Assembly: GCA_029339195.1 (NCBI GenBank)
Contig: JAPTJF010000538.1
Coordinates: 1-39,154 of the forward strand
Direction: 5' to 3'
Source: Micractinium sp. NFX-FRZ
Taxonomy: Eukaryota; Chlorophyta; Trebouxiophyceae; Chlorellales; Chlorellaceae
DNA length: 39,154 nt
In this document: in pieces, positions 18,870 to 30,488 of the stretch
How the letters are laid out: every line of letters begins with the position of its first letter
Position numbering within the stretch: position 1 is the stretch's first letter
Position numbers and translations under genes: made by a program
The notes under the pieces: model-generated
Databases searched by the model: none
The model's input: only the letters and a program-made list of their open reading frames with translations
What the model was told of the DNA's origin: nothing

Positions 18870-20639
18870 ATGCTGATTGACATCAGGTCCATTGACTGGG
18901 CCAACCCTGCCTCCTTCTATCTGGAAGACCCTGAGCTGGCCCCGCTGGCAGATGCCTGCATCAAGCACAGCGGCCTGCTGCTGCCGGTGCACAAGGTCAC
19001 CCTGGCATCCAGCTCCTCTGTGCTAAAGGACCTGTTCCTCTCCCAGCAAGAACCCGATGTCAGCCAGCCTCAGGCGGGGGTGAGCTCAAGCTTGCCAGCT
19101 TGCCTTCTTGTTTGGCCGCAAGCCCTGTTTGGGTTTCTACAAAGAACCACACTGGCTGCTGCGACAGCTTCCTTCCTCCCACGCCCCACACTTCCACAGT
19201 GCCCGCTGGCCTTCCAAAACAGTTCCCTAGTGCCCGTTGCAGGGGCCTCTCGAGCTGGAGACGCCCTTTGCCAGCTACAGCCTGCAGGAGGTTGCTCTCC
19301 TGCTGCGCTTCTGCTACCTGCCGCACGACCTCACAGATGCCAACCTGGACAAGGTGGCACAGCACCTGCCGGGGGTGGCGCGCCTGGCGCACACGCTCAA
19401 CACACACCGTGTGCTGGCAGCGCTGGACAAGTTCCTGGCAGGCAAGGCGATGGCGTCTGACAAAGGTGCCCTGCAGTGGATGCCGCTGGCGGAGGCGTGC
19501 CAGCTGGAAAGCGCATGGACCTCTGGTGTGAGGTGGGCGCGTTTGGCTGGCCTGCCTGCCCACATGCACCTGCCTGCCGGCCCACCTGCGATCCTGCCCC
19601 ATCACCTGCTTGCTGGTTTGCCAGTCACAATCCTCACGGCGAGGTGTTTTCTTTTGTTAAGCTCTAGGTGCTGGTAATTGTCATGCACTCGGCTTACCGC
19701 AGGACTCTGGCTAGCAGAATGCTGGCTGGCTCAGTCAATGAGACAACTGCCTTTGACAGCGCCCAGGAGCTCATCAAGACGCTGGGACTCAAGAGCAGTG
19801 CGGCGGTACTTGCAGCCGTGGCAACTGCGGTGGCAACGGCTCCCCAGGAGGTCAGGGATGATTTGGATGATGGCGTGCCTGCCAGGGGCATCCTGGCATG
19901 GACCAGCCCCGGCACGCAGCAGGCTGTCTACACGTGGAGCATCCCCAACTTCCGCCAGCAGATGGGCAAGCTGGAGTCGCCCGCATTCGGAGGCATAAGC
20001 GGCCAGCGGTTCACTCTGGAGGTGTATCCCGCCGGGCACGGCCGTTTGGGGGCAGGCCACGTCTCTGTGTTCTTGGCAGCCCACGACTGGCCGGAGTCGC
20101 TGAGACGTGTCCCGTTGACGTGCACATTTGAGCTGATTGACCAGGCAGGTTGCCTTTGTGCCGCCACTGCTTCTGCTGTCTGTGTGTAAGGTGTGGGCAC
20201 GGCTGATTGACCAGTGAGTTGTGGATGTTTGGGGCTTGGCTGACATGCAACTTGAAGCGCCAATGCCACGTCCTGGTGCAGGTGCGCAACAGGCCGGCCG
20301 TCTCACAGGGGCGCAGGAAAGTGCGTGAGCTGACGGCGGGCGGCCCTACCACCGGCTACACCAAGTTTGCAAGCCATGAAGGTGGGGGCACCTTATTGCA
20401 TGGGGCTGTGCTGCGAACGGTTGCTGCTGAACCAACGCAGCTGATCCTCTCTTGCAGCAGCAGGTCGGGCCGCCTGTTGTAGGCAGCAATCAACACACAA
20501 CAGCTTGCCACTCGTCTCCTCCCCCTGTGGTGTACCAGATCTGGAGGGCAGGGAGGACACCTGCCTGCGGGGCGGCTCCGCCGTCTTCAGGGTGCACGTG
20601 AGCTGGCTGGAGGTCAGGGCGCCGCCGGCAGCAGGGTAG
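18870..20639 (+). CDS. BTB-MATH domain protein (cullin-3 adaptor type)
   Basis: Five exons (18870-19079, 19243-19532, 19703-20144, 20282-20381, 20539-20639) give 380 aa. Residues 1-115 form a BTB/POZ domain (L-A-P-L-A-D, L-P-V-H-K-V-T-L-A-S-S-S-S-V-L, then L-L-R-F-C-Y). A helical BACK-like linker follows. Residues about 235-380 form a MATH domain (Y-T-W-S-I-P-N-F, S-P-A-F-G-G, and L-E-V-Y-P-A-G-H-G). BTB domains bind cullin-3 and MATH domains bind substrates. The order is BTB then MATH; plant BPM and animal SPOP proteins have MATH first. Intron 3 (20145-20281) has a GC donor. ATG 18870 begins where algal relatives would; the frame is open upstream but has no ATG before it from 18660. Confidence 0.75.
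20132..20214 (+). repeat. Duplicated 13-nt splice-donor sequence in BTB-MATH intron 3
   Basis: GCTGATTGACCAG occurs at 20132-20144 and again at 20202-20214, offset 70 nt. The first copy ends exon 3 and is followed by a GC donor (CAG|GCAGGT). The second is followed by TGAGTT, which makes a canonical GTGAGT donor at 20214. A transcript using the second donor meets a stop at 20187-20189. Confidence 0.75.
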
Positions 20640-20879
20640 GGACGTGCCACCCTGGCCAGGCAGCAGCAAAGCCCAAGGCTTTGCAGCTACAAATTGCTCT
20701 GGAGGCCTCAAATATGTCCCAACACAGCTGCGCACCACACAAGTGTTGGCACAGGCAGAGCCGGGCACAAGTCCACCCAGCCCTGTCCAACTTGCCGCTT
20801 GAACAGATGCAGCGCAAACGACAGCACCTGTGCCATGCTTTCATCTGCATTTCCACTGCCTTGACGTCTGCTTGATGTT

Positions 20880-20884
20880 TTACA
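20880..20884 (-). terminator. TGTAA polyadenylation motif of POP1
   Basis: The motif lies 53 nt after the minus-strand stop at 20937. The 297-nt gap from 20640 to 20936 otherwise holds only convergent 3' UTRs. Confidence 0.6.
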
Positions 20885-20936
20885 CAAAAGTGATTAGCTT
20901 GCTAGCGACCGGCTGTGTAGCCCAACATCCCCCAAA

Positions 20937-23900
20937 TCAAGCTGCCTGCTCAACAGCCAGCGTCAGCCGCACAGGGAAGAGGGCTGCGCTGCCAGGGTTG
21001 CGCGCAAACGCCAGGATGCCGGCACCGCCCTGCGCCGCCCCGCCGTGCTGCAGGGAGCGCAGGCGCCAGGCGGCCGCCGCGCTGACTGCCGCGAGGGCGC
21101 CGCAGCGGCGGGGCGCCCCACGTGGCGCCTCTGACAGCACACAACCGATCACTTGCACGTGCTCCTCCCCCACCTCGCTGCTGCCGCTAATGCTGGGGGC
21201 TGCTGGGCCCAGGGCGTCGGCAGGGTTGCCGCCTGCCTCTGCCAGTGCTGCCTGCTGCTCTCCCAGCTCTCTGTGCCGCCGCCGCTGCTGCCTGGGTGTC
21301 AGCACTTGCAGCGGGTGACGGCACCGCCGGCCCTCCCACCCTGCAACTACAACAATCGCTGCTCCCTCTGCCAGGGTGCCTGCCTTGACTGCATGCACTG
21401 CTGCCTCCACAAGGCACAGGCTGCTCATGGACGTGCTGCTGCTGGGTGCAGCGCCGCTTGCAGCCTCTGCACCTGCCTCTGCTGTAGCCGCTGCCGCTGC
21501 ACCAGCCTGCTGCTGCTTGGGGCGCCACGTCAGCAGGCCCTGCTGCAGAGCTGCGGACACAGGGAGGCTGCCCTGCATGTGCGCAGCTCCTCCTGTGACG
21601 CTGCCCCTGCCGCTGCCGCCGCTGCTGCTGCTGTCGCTGCCCTGCAGGGCGGCGGCCATGGCTGCATAGCTGCGGGCCACATACAGACTGCTGCCGGTGT
21701 TGCTGCCGCTGGCAGGGGCCTCTGCTGGGCGGACGGCTGAGTTGGGTTCTGAGGAATCTAGGAAAGCCACAGCATCCACATCCATTGCTTGCTGCCCCAG
21801 TGCTTGCTGCTGCTGCTTCACGCTCTCTGCCTCTGGCCCTGCTGCCGCCTGCTGCGCCAGCATTTGCTGCCACCGCGGCGGCGCCGCCGGCGCTGCCAGC
21901 ATTTGCTTGCCTTTGGGCCGACGCGCCGCCGCTGCCCGCCGCAGCTGCTGCTGCTGTTGCATCAGCGCTGCATAGCTGGCAGTGTCAGGGAAGTCCCACG
22001 GGAAGAAGCTCTGCTGCTGCAGGGCGTGCAGCCAGCGCCACTCGCGCTGTCCAGCAGGCTTGCAGCCGGCGTACGCGGAGGCCAGCCAGAAGGGGGGCAC
22101 CCAGCCGGAGGGCAGGATGAGGGACCAGCCTGCAGGGGAAGATGGGTAGGCACGGCGAGATAAGGCATGAGGTGAGGCACAAGCTGCACCAGCTCCAGCA
22201 AGTTCCCACGACAGCAGTGGCCACCATCACGGGTTGCGTGCACAGGGCTTGGGCAGCGGGGAGCTGGCAGCAGGCACAGCATGTGGAGGAGCAGTGCCTT
22301 ACCAGGGATACCGCCATCCCCTGGAGGGTCGTGCCGCACCAGCACAGCGGGGCAGAAGCCTCGCCGCTGCACCTCCTGATCCGCCTGCTCCTGCTGCTGC
22401 AGCCGCTCCCCGCTGCAGCTAGCACCGCTGCCGCCGGCACCGCCGCCGCCGCCAGGCGCTGCACCCAGCCCAAGCATCCGGCGGCGCAGCTGCTGCCTCC
22501 GGCTGCTGAGCTCGGCCTCGCTGAGGGGCAGGGGGCGCGACAGCAGGCTCCCCAAGTCTGAATGCTGCTGCTCTAGCTGCTGCTGCTGCTGCTGCTGCTG
22601 CTTCGGGCCGCCTGTGGACGCTCCTGGGCCGGGCACCAGGCTGGCGGCAGCAGAGCCCAGCACCACGGGTTTGCGCAGGCGGGGGTCAGGCAGCAGCAGC
22701 TGCACAGCATCGCCATGCTGCATCTGGCCGAGAGGGCGGGGCAGCTGCGGCCGCGCGGGCTTCGGCTCCGCCTGCTGCTGCTCCCCCTGCTGCTGCTGCT
22801 GGATGCCGCCAGCGGTGGCGCCCGCTAGCGCCACTGCCAGGGCTGCATCCGCTGCCCCTCCCCGGATCTCTAGCCTGCGCAGGTCAGCAACAGCAACGCT
22901 GACGCCGCCCGATCCTCCTGCTTCCTGCTGCCGCCCCGCTGCAAGCTGCAGCGCAGCGTAAGCCTCGACGGCCGCCGCAGGGTGCACCCACACGCAGGCT
23001 TGCACATCCGCTGCTGCTGTGCCTGCTGCCGGGCTGCCAGGGCCTTCGGTATCCATTGGCTGGCTGCAGCTGCTGCCAGGGGCAGCCACAAGCAGCTGGG
23101 CTGGGCAGATGGCCCCGCCCGGGTAGCGCCCCGGCTGATGAAGCATCGCCTCCTGCTCCCACCCACCGCTGCTGCTGCCACTGCTGCTGCCACCGCCGCT
23201 GCTGTGCTCCCCACTGCACGCCTCCCAATCAGCAGTCAGCAGCGCTGCATCCTCTGGAGACAGCAGCGTGCTGAGCAGGGACTGAACACTGCTCCAAGAG
23301 CCCCTGCAGGAGGCAGACGAGCGGAAAACTACTTCATGCGCCGGCACCGACAGGTCGATCCGCTGTCGGGTGGAAGGTTGCTTGCTGCCGCTGATGCCAG
23401 CTGTGCACACGGGGGAAAAGCCAAGACAGCGGAGACAGCAGGCAGAGCAGGCGAGTCCCCGGGAAATGGGGAGCCCGAGGGTCCTCCACCCCCCACAGCG
23501 CCACTCCTTGTTTCGGCAGATGTAACCCCCACCTGAGCAGCAGCGGGCAGTGGTAGCTGGCGTCGTGCATCAGGGCAGAGGACTGGGCCACATGCACAAA
23601 GGAGCGGCTGCCGTGCCCCTGGCCCGCCGCGCCAGCTGGCAGCAGCCAGCCGTACCTGCAGGCAGGAGGGACATGAAAACGAGAAAGTAAGAGTGAAGCG
23701 TGGGGGTTGAGGCTGGGCAGGGAGCAAAGATTGCAGGTGATGTCAACCACACTCCTGCTGTGAAGCTGGAACGCATCCACCTCCAGAGTACACCAGGCTC
23801 CATAGAAAGCGCAGCTCACCGCTCCTCCATTGCCAGCCTCTTGGCGTGCCACACATGCGTCTCCAGCCGCCTCAGGGGTGCAGTACAGCTGCCGCCATCG

Positions 23901-24489
23901 CCGCTGCTGCCAGCTGCACTGCCTCCAACCAGTGCTGCCTCGCTCCAGCTCGCCATGCTGCGGTACTGATCTGCCAGGGCTGCAGGCTGCCGCCGCATGC
24001 GACGGTTGGTGAAGGGGCGCGCTGCACTGGCGGGCGGCGGCGCCAGCTGCTCTGCTGCGCCGGCGCCGGCTCCAGCAGGAGACTCTGCACCTGGCTCGGC
24101 TGCTGCATCATCCGCCCCCTCTGCCTGCCCGTCGCTGCCAGCCTGCACCTTCCGCCGCTTGCCCTGGAGCTTGAGGTTTGGGCGGAAGCGGTGGCCATGG
24201 AACGGCTTGTGGCTGCCCGCCCGCCGCCGCAGGTGGCGGGGCAGCGCGGCAACGCCAAACTTGTCGCCCGCTGGACCCTCCTTGAGCGCACCGACTAGGG
24301 CACGGATCTGCGACAGAGAAATGACAGAGAAGCGTGAGCTTGCGCAGGTAGCGGCGTCGTGGGGTTCTCTGTTGCTTGAGCGCTCTGGATTGAGAAAATC
24401 AAAGCACCCACCTCCTGTTCGCGAGCCCCTGCAAAGCGCTGCACATCCAGGGCCCTGGGCAGGGCGGCCGGAGGTCCGGCGCCCTCCAT
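20937..24489 (-). CDS. POP1: POP1 subunit of RNase P / RNase MRP
   Basis: Five exons (24489-24412, 24307-23820, 23655-23533, 23303-22303, 22129-20937) give 960 aa. POP1 is the largest protein of the ribonucleoproteins that cut tRNA and rRNA precursors, and acts in the nucleus and nucleolus. The N-terminal POP1 domain is clear: A-R-E-Q-E, L-P-R-H-L-R-R-R-A-G-S-H, L-E-T-H-V-W-H-A-K-R, and D-A-S-Y-H-C-P-L-L-L. The POPLD domain shows G-S-W-S-S-V-Q-S-L-L, then G-W-S-L-I-L-P-S-G-W-V-P-P-F-W from residue 564. The C-terminus keeps V-I-G-C-V-L-S near its end. Several Gln-rich and Ala-rich insertions lengthen it, including an eight-Gln run from 22577-22600. The core motifs are conserved. Confidence 0.85.
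22577..22600 (-). repeat. (CAG)8 trinucleotide repeat in POP1 coding sequence
   Basis: Eight perfect CTG units on the plus strand read as CAG, giving eight glutamines. Other short Gln runs flank it in the same exon. Confidence 0.9.
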
Positions 24490-24709
24490 TCTTCGCGTCC
24501 TGCCTTAGCAGCTGGCTTTCAGACGTGTGAGCAAGCAGGTAGTAATGTTCAAGCGAACACAGCGGCCCATGCATGTGCCCAGTGGGCCCCAGAGGCCACC
24601 GCCGCTGCGCTGCCGCCAGCCCAGCGTGCAGCGCGCCATTGGACGGATTGCTACATGGACAGCTTATATGTTACATGCGCGTGGCAGAGACCCACGTTGT
24701 ACAGCCCCA
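24490..24709. promoter_or_regulatory. Short spacer: POP1 promoter and 3' end of the Sec14-like gene
   Basis: Two minus-strand genes lie tail to head here with 220 nt between the stop at 24710 and the POP1 ATG. The TGTAA at 24675-24671 leaves about 180 nt for the POP1 promoter and leader. Confidence 0.5.
24671..24675 (-). terminator. TGTAA polyadenylation motif of the Sec14-like gene
   Basis: The motif lies 35 nt after the minus-strand stop at 24710. Confidence 0.6.
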
Positions 24710-27700
24710 TCACTCTCGGCCAGGCTGCTCCGCCGGCCCGCCGCCAATGCCCGCCGCGGCCAGCGCCAGCGCCGGCGGCTTGCCGGGGCTGCTGCTGCGG
24801 CTGAGGCTGCGGTTCAGGCGGGCCACATACGCCGCCATCTCCCTCTCCAACTCCGACTCGTGAAGCGGCACCGTGCACTTGCCGCCATACTGCACCGGCA
24901 GCTGCTCTGCCGGCACCCACTGCATGAGCGCCTCTGCCGCCGCCTCCTTCTGCTTGCACGTGAACAGCATCAGCTGCTCCCGCGTCTTGCGTGGGATCAC
25001 CGCCGCCAGCACCTTCCAGATGACGCCGCTCCAGGCGGGGGCATTGAGCAGGAAGGCCTTGTGCAGGCGCTGGGGGTAGTTGGTCGCGAGAAGGGCTCCG
25101 CCGACTTGCAGGTACCTGTAGACGGCGGGGAGGGAGCAGGGACAGAGGGCAGGGAGGTGGCCTGGTTGATGGGCGTGCACACGCACATGCACACTGGCTG
25201 GGCTGGGCACGCAACAGCACGCCCGACAGGCAGCCAGGCGGCGGGCACAGCAGTGTGATGTGGTGCGGAGCGATCCAGCACGGCAAGGCATGCAAGCACA
25301 GGTGGGCAGGCACAGGCAAAGGTAGGTGCGGGCAGAGCAGGAGGACAAGGGGGGGGGATGCGCACCACTTGAAGGCTGTGCTGGACACGTCGCGCATGCT
25401 GAGCCCCTCCAGGTCGATGATCTTCACTGCAGGCACAGCAGGCACAGCACGCACATAGGTAAAACACACACACGTCAGGTGCTGCGACGGGTGTACAGGC
25501 CCAGGCAGGAGTACTGTGACAGTGTGACGAGTTGAGCAGGATGCTTGCGGGCACCCAGGGGAGGGCAGGTAGATGCAAGAGAAGCGTGGCAAGCCCGAGA
25601 GGCAGCAGCGAGAGGCGGGGGTGCTAGCATGCAGAGCGCCTGGAAGCGGGGACAGCCGGCAGTGCATGTGCCCCACCTGTCTTGCCCTGCGGGAGCGGCC
25701 GCGCATCAAGCACCTGCACCAGTGCGACCAACATGCACACACATGCTGAGGTGAGAGACCAAGATGCACTGCCCTGCGGAAGAGGCCGAAGTCACTAAAG
25801 TTGAAGGGCATCACAGACTATGAAAGCACACGTCGTGTACAAGCAGCCAGCCCCCCACCAACTCTGTGAAGCAGGAGGATGTGTAATCAAACCACAGCAG
25901 CAGCAGGAGGATGTGCACACCCCACCTTGAAGGCATACTCCATGCAAAAGAACTGGTGGCGCAGCAGCTCGCGGTCAGTCACGCCTGCGCGGAGGGGGCA
26001 CAGCACTGTGGGTCCAAGCCGGCATCGCCACGTCTCTCGGAAACCTTGAAATGCGAGGCACGGCACTGGACAGCATGCACACACCTGCATATCCCACTTC
26101 CTTCAACCACGGCAGGCCGCACACTGCGCCTACTCAGCACGGTTGCTGGTGCAGGTGCAGTGCCGGCGCAGCGTGGTGCAGCAGCAGTGTGCCCATCCGT
26201 TGCCCAATGCTCACCCAGTGCCTTCAGCGCGTCAAACGCCTCCCGCCACCTCCCCGTGCACTCCACCTCCAGCGCACAGTCCGCCTTGCTGCTCCAGCAG
26301 TAGAACACCTGCAGCGCGGGGAGATGGCAAGTGTGGTTCCAAACTCATGGAGGGTGACGTCCTGGTGGGGAATCAGAGGCCAGCCAGGGCAGGGCAGGGC
26401 CAGCAGGAGTGTTTGGCACCCCACACAGCCACAGTCACAGGCTGAGGCAGCCCACCCACGCCACCTGCGGGTAGTGCTTCTTGATGAGCTCAAAGCGCGG
26501 CTGCGGCTGGTTCACCAGATCCGCCACGCCCTGCGCCTCCACCTGCAGGTGTGCGGGCGCAGAGTAGGTTGCAGTGGGATGGGGTGATGGGGGCGGGGAG
26601 ATGCGTGGGGGCGGGCTCAAGGGCACGCTGAACATGGAAGAGCAACGAGAAGCCACCACACACCAACCCACCCTGCGAGCCTTGACACCTGCTCACTCTC
26701 TGCCGGCTGCAATCTGTTCACTCAACAAAGCAGGGAAACACAGTGACATGATTGGCATAACTCAGACTGTCGATTAACTCACCCACTCCACCATGTTCTT
26801 CAGCGCCAGGTAGGCCTTGTCCGCCGAGCCCAGCCCCACCATGAAGCGGGCGGCGATGTCGGCGGTCAGTACAGACGGGTGCTGCTCCACCATGCGCCTG
26901 CAGGGGGGGGGCGGGGCAGTGGGCCCAGTCTTGCGGTTAGATCCTTGTTCAAAAGTCGTCGGTCAGCACGCTGGGGTGCTGCCCCACTGGAAGCCCGCAG
27001 GAGGGCAGAGGAGGGAGGCAGCAGAGTAGGCAAAGGGTGGCACAAGTGCACGGCATCGGGCAGTTCACAACGGGTCGCTCAGGGAGTGGCAGGGTGAGGC
27101 AAGCGACGCAGAGCTGATGAGCTCACAGCCAGGTCACATGGCACAGCGGTGCGGCTGCTGCTGCTACAGTAGATTCACTTGCATGCACCTGCCGCCTGAC
27201 CACGGTCTATTCCCAAGCCAGGCACTGACCTGATGGGAGGCGGCAGCTCGCCCGCCGTGCCGTCCAGGCGCAGCACCGCCATGCTGGGTGCAGCGGAGGG
27301 CAGGGCAGAGGTGGAGACGACGCGGCGCACGGTGGGCGCGCCGCCCGACCGCTGCGACTCCCACACCAGGTCGGCGTGCAGCAGCACCAGGCGCCAGCGC
27401 CCCACCGGCGGCGGGGGCAGCTGCGGGCGGGGAGAGGAGTGGCGTGGGGCAGGGGCGGGGCACAGGTAAGTGCAGAGAGCGGCCACCGGGCCGGGGCAGA
27501 CGTGCTTCCCTACACAGAGTCTCACGCAATGCGGGCGGTGGAGCCGGATCGCCTTGGCCTCTCAACAAGCCAACCAGCCAACAGCAGGCAGCGCCACTCT
27601 GCTCGCAGCCCCACAGCGCCCACCCCTGCCCACCTGCTCCGCCGGTGCTGGCGCCTGGCTCCTCAGCTGCATCGCCACAATGGCACCCACCGCCGCCAGG

Positions 27701-30488
27701 CTGCTGATCAGGAAGGCCACAGAAGTGAGAACGTTGGCGGCAGCCTCGCCACCACCATCGTGGTGCAGCCCCAGCTGCATGAGAGCCGCCAGTAGCGGCA
27801 CGCACAGCACCGCCAGGATGGCAGGCAGCTGGCTGCCACCCATGGCTGCTGCTGATGCTGCTGCGCCGCTGGCGCCGCCGCCGCCCAGGCCGCTGCCCGC
27901 CGTTGCGCGGGCCTGGAAGCTGGACATGCGGCGTGGGGTGGCGTGCCGCTCCGCCTTGAATTGCAGCACGCAATCCAACTTGTCCCGTGCACTGGGTGGC
28001 GCCTCGTCTGCCGCTGCCGGCGCCTCCTGCTGGGGCGTAGCCACCACTACCAGCGGGGCGCCCCCCGCCTCTGCTGACCGCTGCAGCTGCTCCGAGCTGA
28101 TGGTGGCCACAGCGGGGCCCAGAGGGGAGTGCAGCCACACGTGCACCGCCAGCTCATCCTCGTCCTCGCTGGCAGCACCCGCCACGTCAGCACCGTCGCC
28201 CTTGCCGTTGTTGCAGTCCACAGGCGCTGGGATGGGGATGTCCAGAGGCTGCTGCATCCGTGGGAAGGCAGCAACAATCTGCTCGGCCGCCCCCGGGGGC
28301 GCACCCACCCCGTCACCGGCGCCGCCACGCACCGGCGAGGCTGCGCTCCCCAGCGCTGCCGCCGCCCCTGGGCCGTCGGCATCTGGGGAGGTGACAGTCA
28401 CCAGGGTCACCACGGGGCGGCTCTGCAGCGGCAGGTCTTGGCTCAGCCACTGCACTGCGTGCGCCAGGCGGGCGATTGCCGACTCAATGGCCATGTGCAG
28501 CGTGGCAGCCTCCTGCGAGGGGGCGGGGGAGAGGAGCAGGTGAGGAGAGGCTACTGGGACATACAGGGTACGGCAAAGTGGGTGGGCGTGGCCCCTGCCT
28601 GCAGGTGCACCGATTGGGAGCCAGTGCAGTAGCCTAGCTAGACGCGCAGGTGTGCCAGGCAGGCAGGTGGGCAGGCAGAGTGCATGATTAGCCAGCAAGG
28701 CCCACCCAGCTATCACCGCCCCTGCGCACCACACCCTCCCTCCCGCCATCATCCTGCAGGACACCCAGCCCTCCCTGTGGGAGACATGTACCCCACCTGC
28801 GCCGAGTCCGCCTCCAGCACCACGCTGGACACAAAGGGGTCGCGCCTGTGCCGGTTGATGTAGGCACCGACCTGCAGCAGAGAGAGCACAGCAGAGCAGC
28901 GGTGCTGTAACACATCGCCGTGGATGTGGTGGCCGCAGGCACAGGAAGCCCCGTATGGAGCAGCTGCATGCTCTGCAAGCTGTTTCGTGCTTCCCTCTCC
29001 TGACCCCTATCACGCATATGCACAACGGTCAGCAGGGCGCCAGGTAGGGTGCGCGTGACCTACTCCGCATGCACTCAGCAGCCCGTGCTCACCTCCCAGT
29101 TCCTGTGCTTGTACGCCTCGTAAGGCATGGCAAAGGGCAGCACGGCGGCCTGCGGGGGCAGGCGGGCATGGTGCAACGGGGGCAGATACGAAGATGGGCA
29201 GTTAAAACAGCCAATCAACTCAGATGGGTGCACGCGGTGGCCAAGCACCCAGCACCCAAATCCCGCTGCAGCGGACCCTTCATGCATGCCGGAATAGCTT
29301 GTACAAGCATGCCCGACATGCTGCGCACAGCATGCCCAGTGCACACAACGCATCCCCCCACCTTCATCATCGCCTTCCAGTCGTCTGAGCTCTCCGCGCT
29401 GAGGTGCGGCTTCTGGCGGTGGAAGAGCACCTACGGTGAGGAAGAGCAGCAGAATAGACGGGCGGTTGGGTGGTGGGCGGCAGGCAGCGCTCGTACTTGG
29501 GCTCCACAACTCAGGCCAGCATCCGCCGTTGCGCGTGCATCCCAAATTGCATGCGTTCCCTCGCCACCCATCTACCCAGGCCGTGGCCCACACGGCCCTG
29601 ACCCTCCCGCCCCCCTCCCACCTTGATGCGCCGCTCGTTGCGCTCGATGCCCGCCACCTGGCTGAGGGCAATGGTGAACTTGAGCAGCTGACCCTCATCC
29701 AAAGTCTCCCCCAGCTCCCCATCATCGTCCCCCGACCCCCGGGAGGAGGGCCGCGCGCTGCCGGGCTCTGACGTCTCACCCTCCTGCCCCTGGCTGCCCA
29801 GCGCGCCGCCCGCCACGTTGGCGCTGGTGTGGGCCAGCTTGTGCAGCAAGGTGATGGGGCGCATGATGGGGCGGGGCGTGCGGTCGGGCTTGATGGTGGC
29901 CAGCTTGAGCAGGGTGGGGGTGGGGCCATCGGAGGCATCGCTGGCGGTCACCTGCGGCGGCGGCAAGCAAGCGACGACAGGACGGGGGCAGGGAGGCAGT
30001 TCGTTGGGCGATGCGAGGGAGGCAGGTGTCAGCACATCCTGTACACTCACGTATCATGCAGCAGCAGCCGTTCTGGCTCTGATGTTCCAGTACGTTACAG
30101 TCATGATGCCAGCGCCAGCAGCGCTGCCACCGATGGATGCGTGCGTCGGAACACACGCATTCACAGCACCCACCAGCTGCAGGGTGTCTGGCGACAGGAC
30201 GCAGAGGAAGGGGCGCTTGCCGGCGGCCTGTGGCGCGTGCGACTCGTGACGGTCGAGAAACTCCTGCAGAGCGATGGGGCAAAGGGGCATTGATCAAGGG
30301 GAAGGTCAAGGGGCCAGCAGGCAGGGGAGCATGTTTCCGAACAGCGGCAGAGAAGCCGCGCGGCAGAACAGCGCTCCCTTGCCCAGCTGGCTGGATTGCC
30401 AAGCAAGACAAGGCCCTTCTTCCTTGCATCGCCTCACCTCTCTTTTAAAGTCCACCAAGTGCACCACAGAGGTGCGGAACGGCGGCAT
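24710..30488 (-). CDS. Large CRAL-TRIO (Sec14-like) protein with two membrane segments
   Basis: Fifteen exons, 863 aa: 30488-30438, 30263-30174, 29951-29622, 29430-29362, 29149-29093, 28871-28797, 28512-27634, 27420-27230, 26897-26783, 26542-26465, 26308-26215, 25984-25926, 25713-25677, 25426-25366, 25115-24710. The C-terminal third (about 585-810) is CRAL-TRIO: an N-lobe D-I-A-A-R-F-M-V-G-L-G, then V-K-I-I-D-L-E-G-L-S and N-Y-P-Q-R-L-H-K-A-F-L-L-N-A-P, ending in G-G-K. Such domains carry phosphoinositides or other lipids between membranes. Residues 453-473 and 484-507 are two hydrophobic, likely membrane-spanning, segments. The N-terminal 440 residues are unassigned; residues 1-230 might form a PH-like membrane-binding domain, but this is a guess. 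The acidic loop around residue 125 and a disordered stretch at 270-440 are visible. Confidence 0.75.

Noticed and set aside
27470..28543. Long plus-strand open frame of 357 codons
   Set aside because: It is antisense to exon 7 of the Sec14-like gene. It is Ala/Pro/Ser-rich with no domain, as expected of GC-rich shadow frames.
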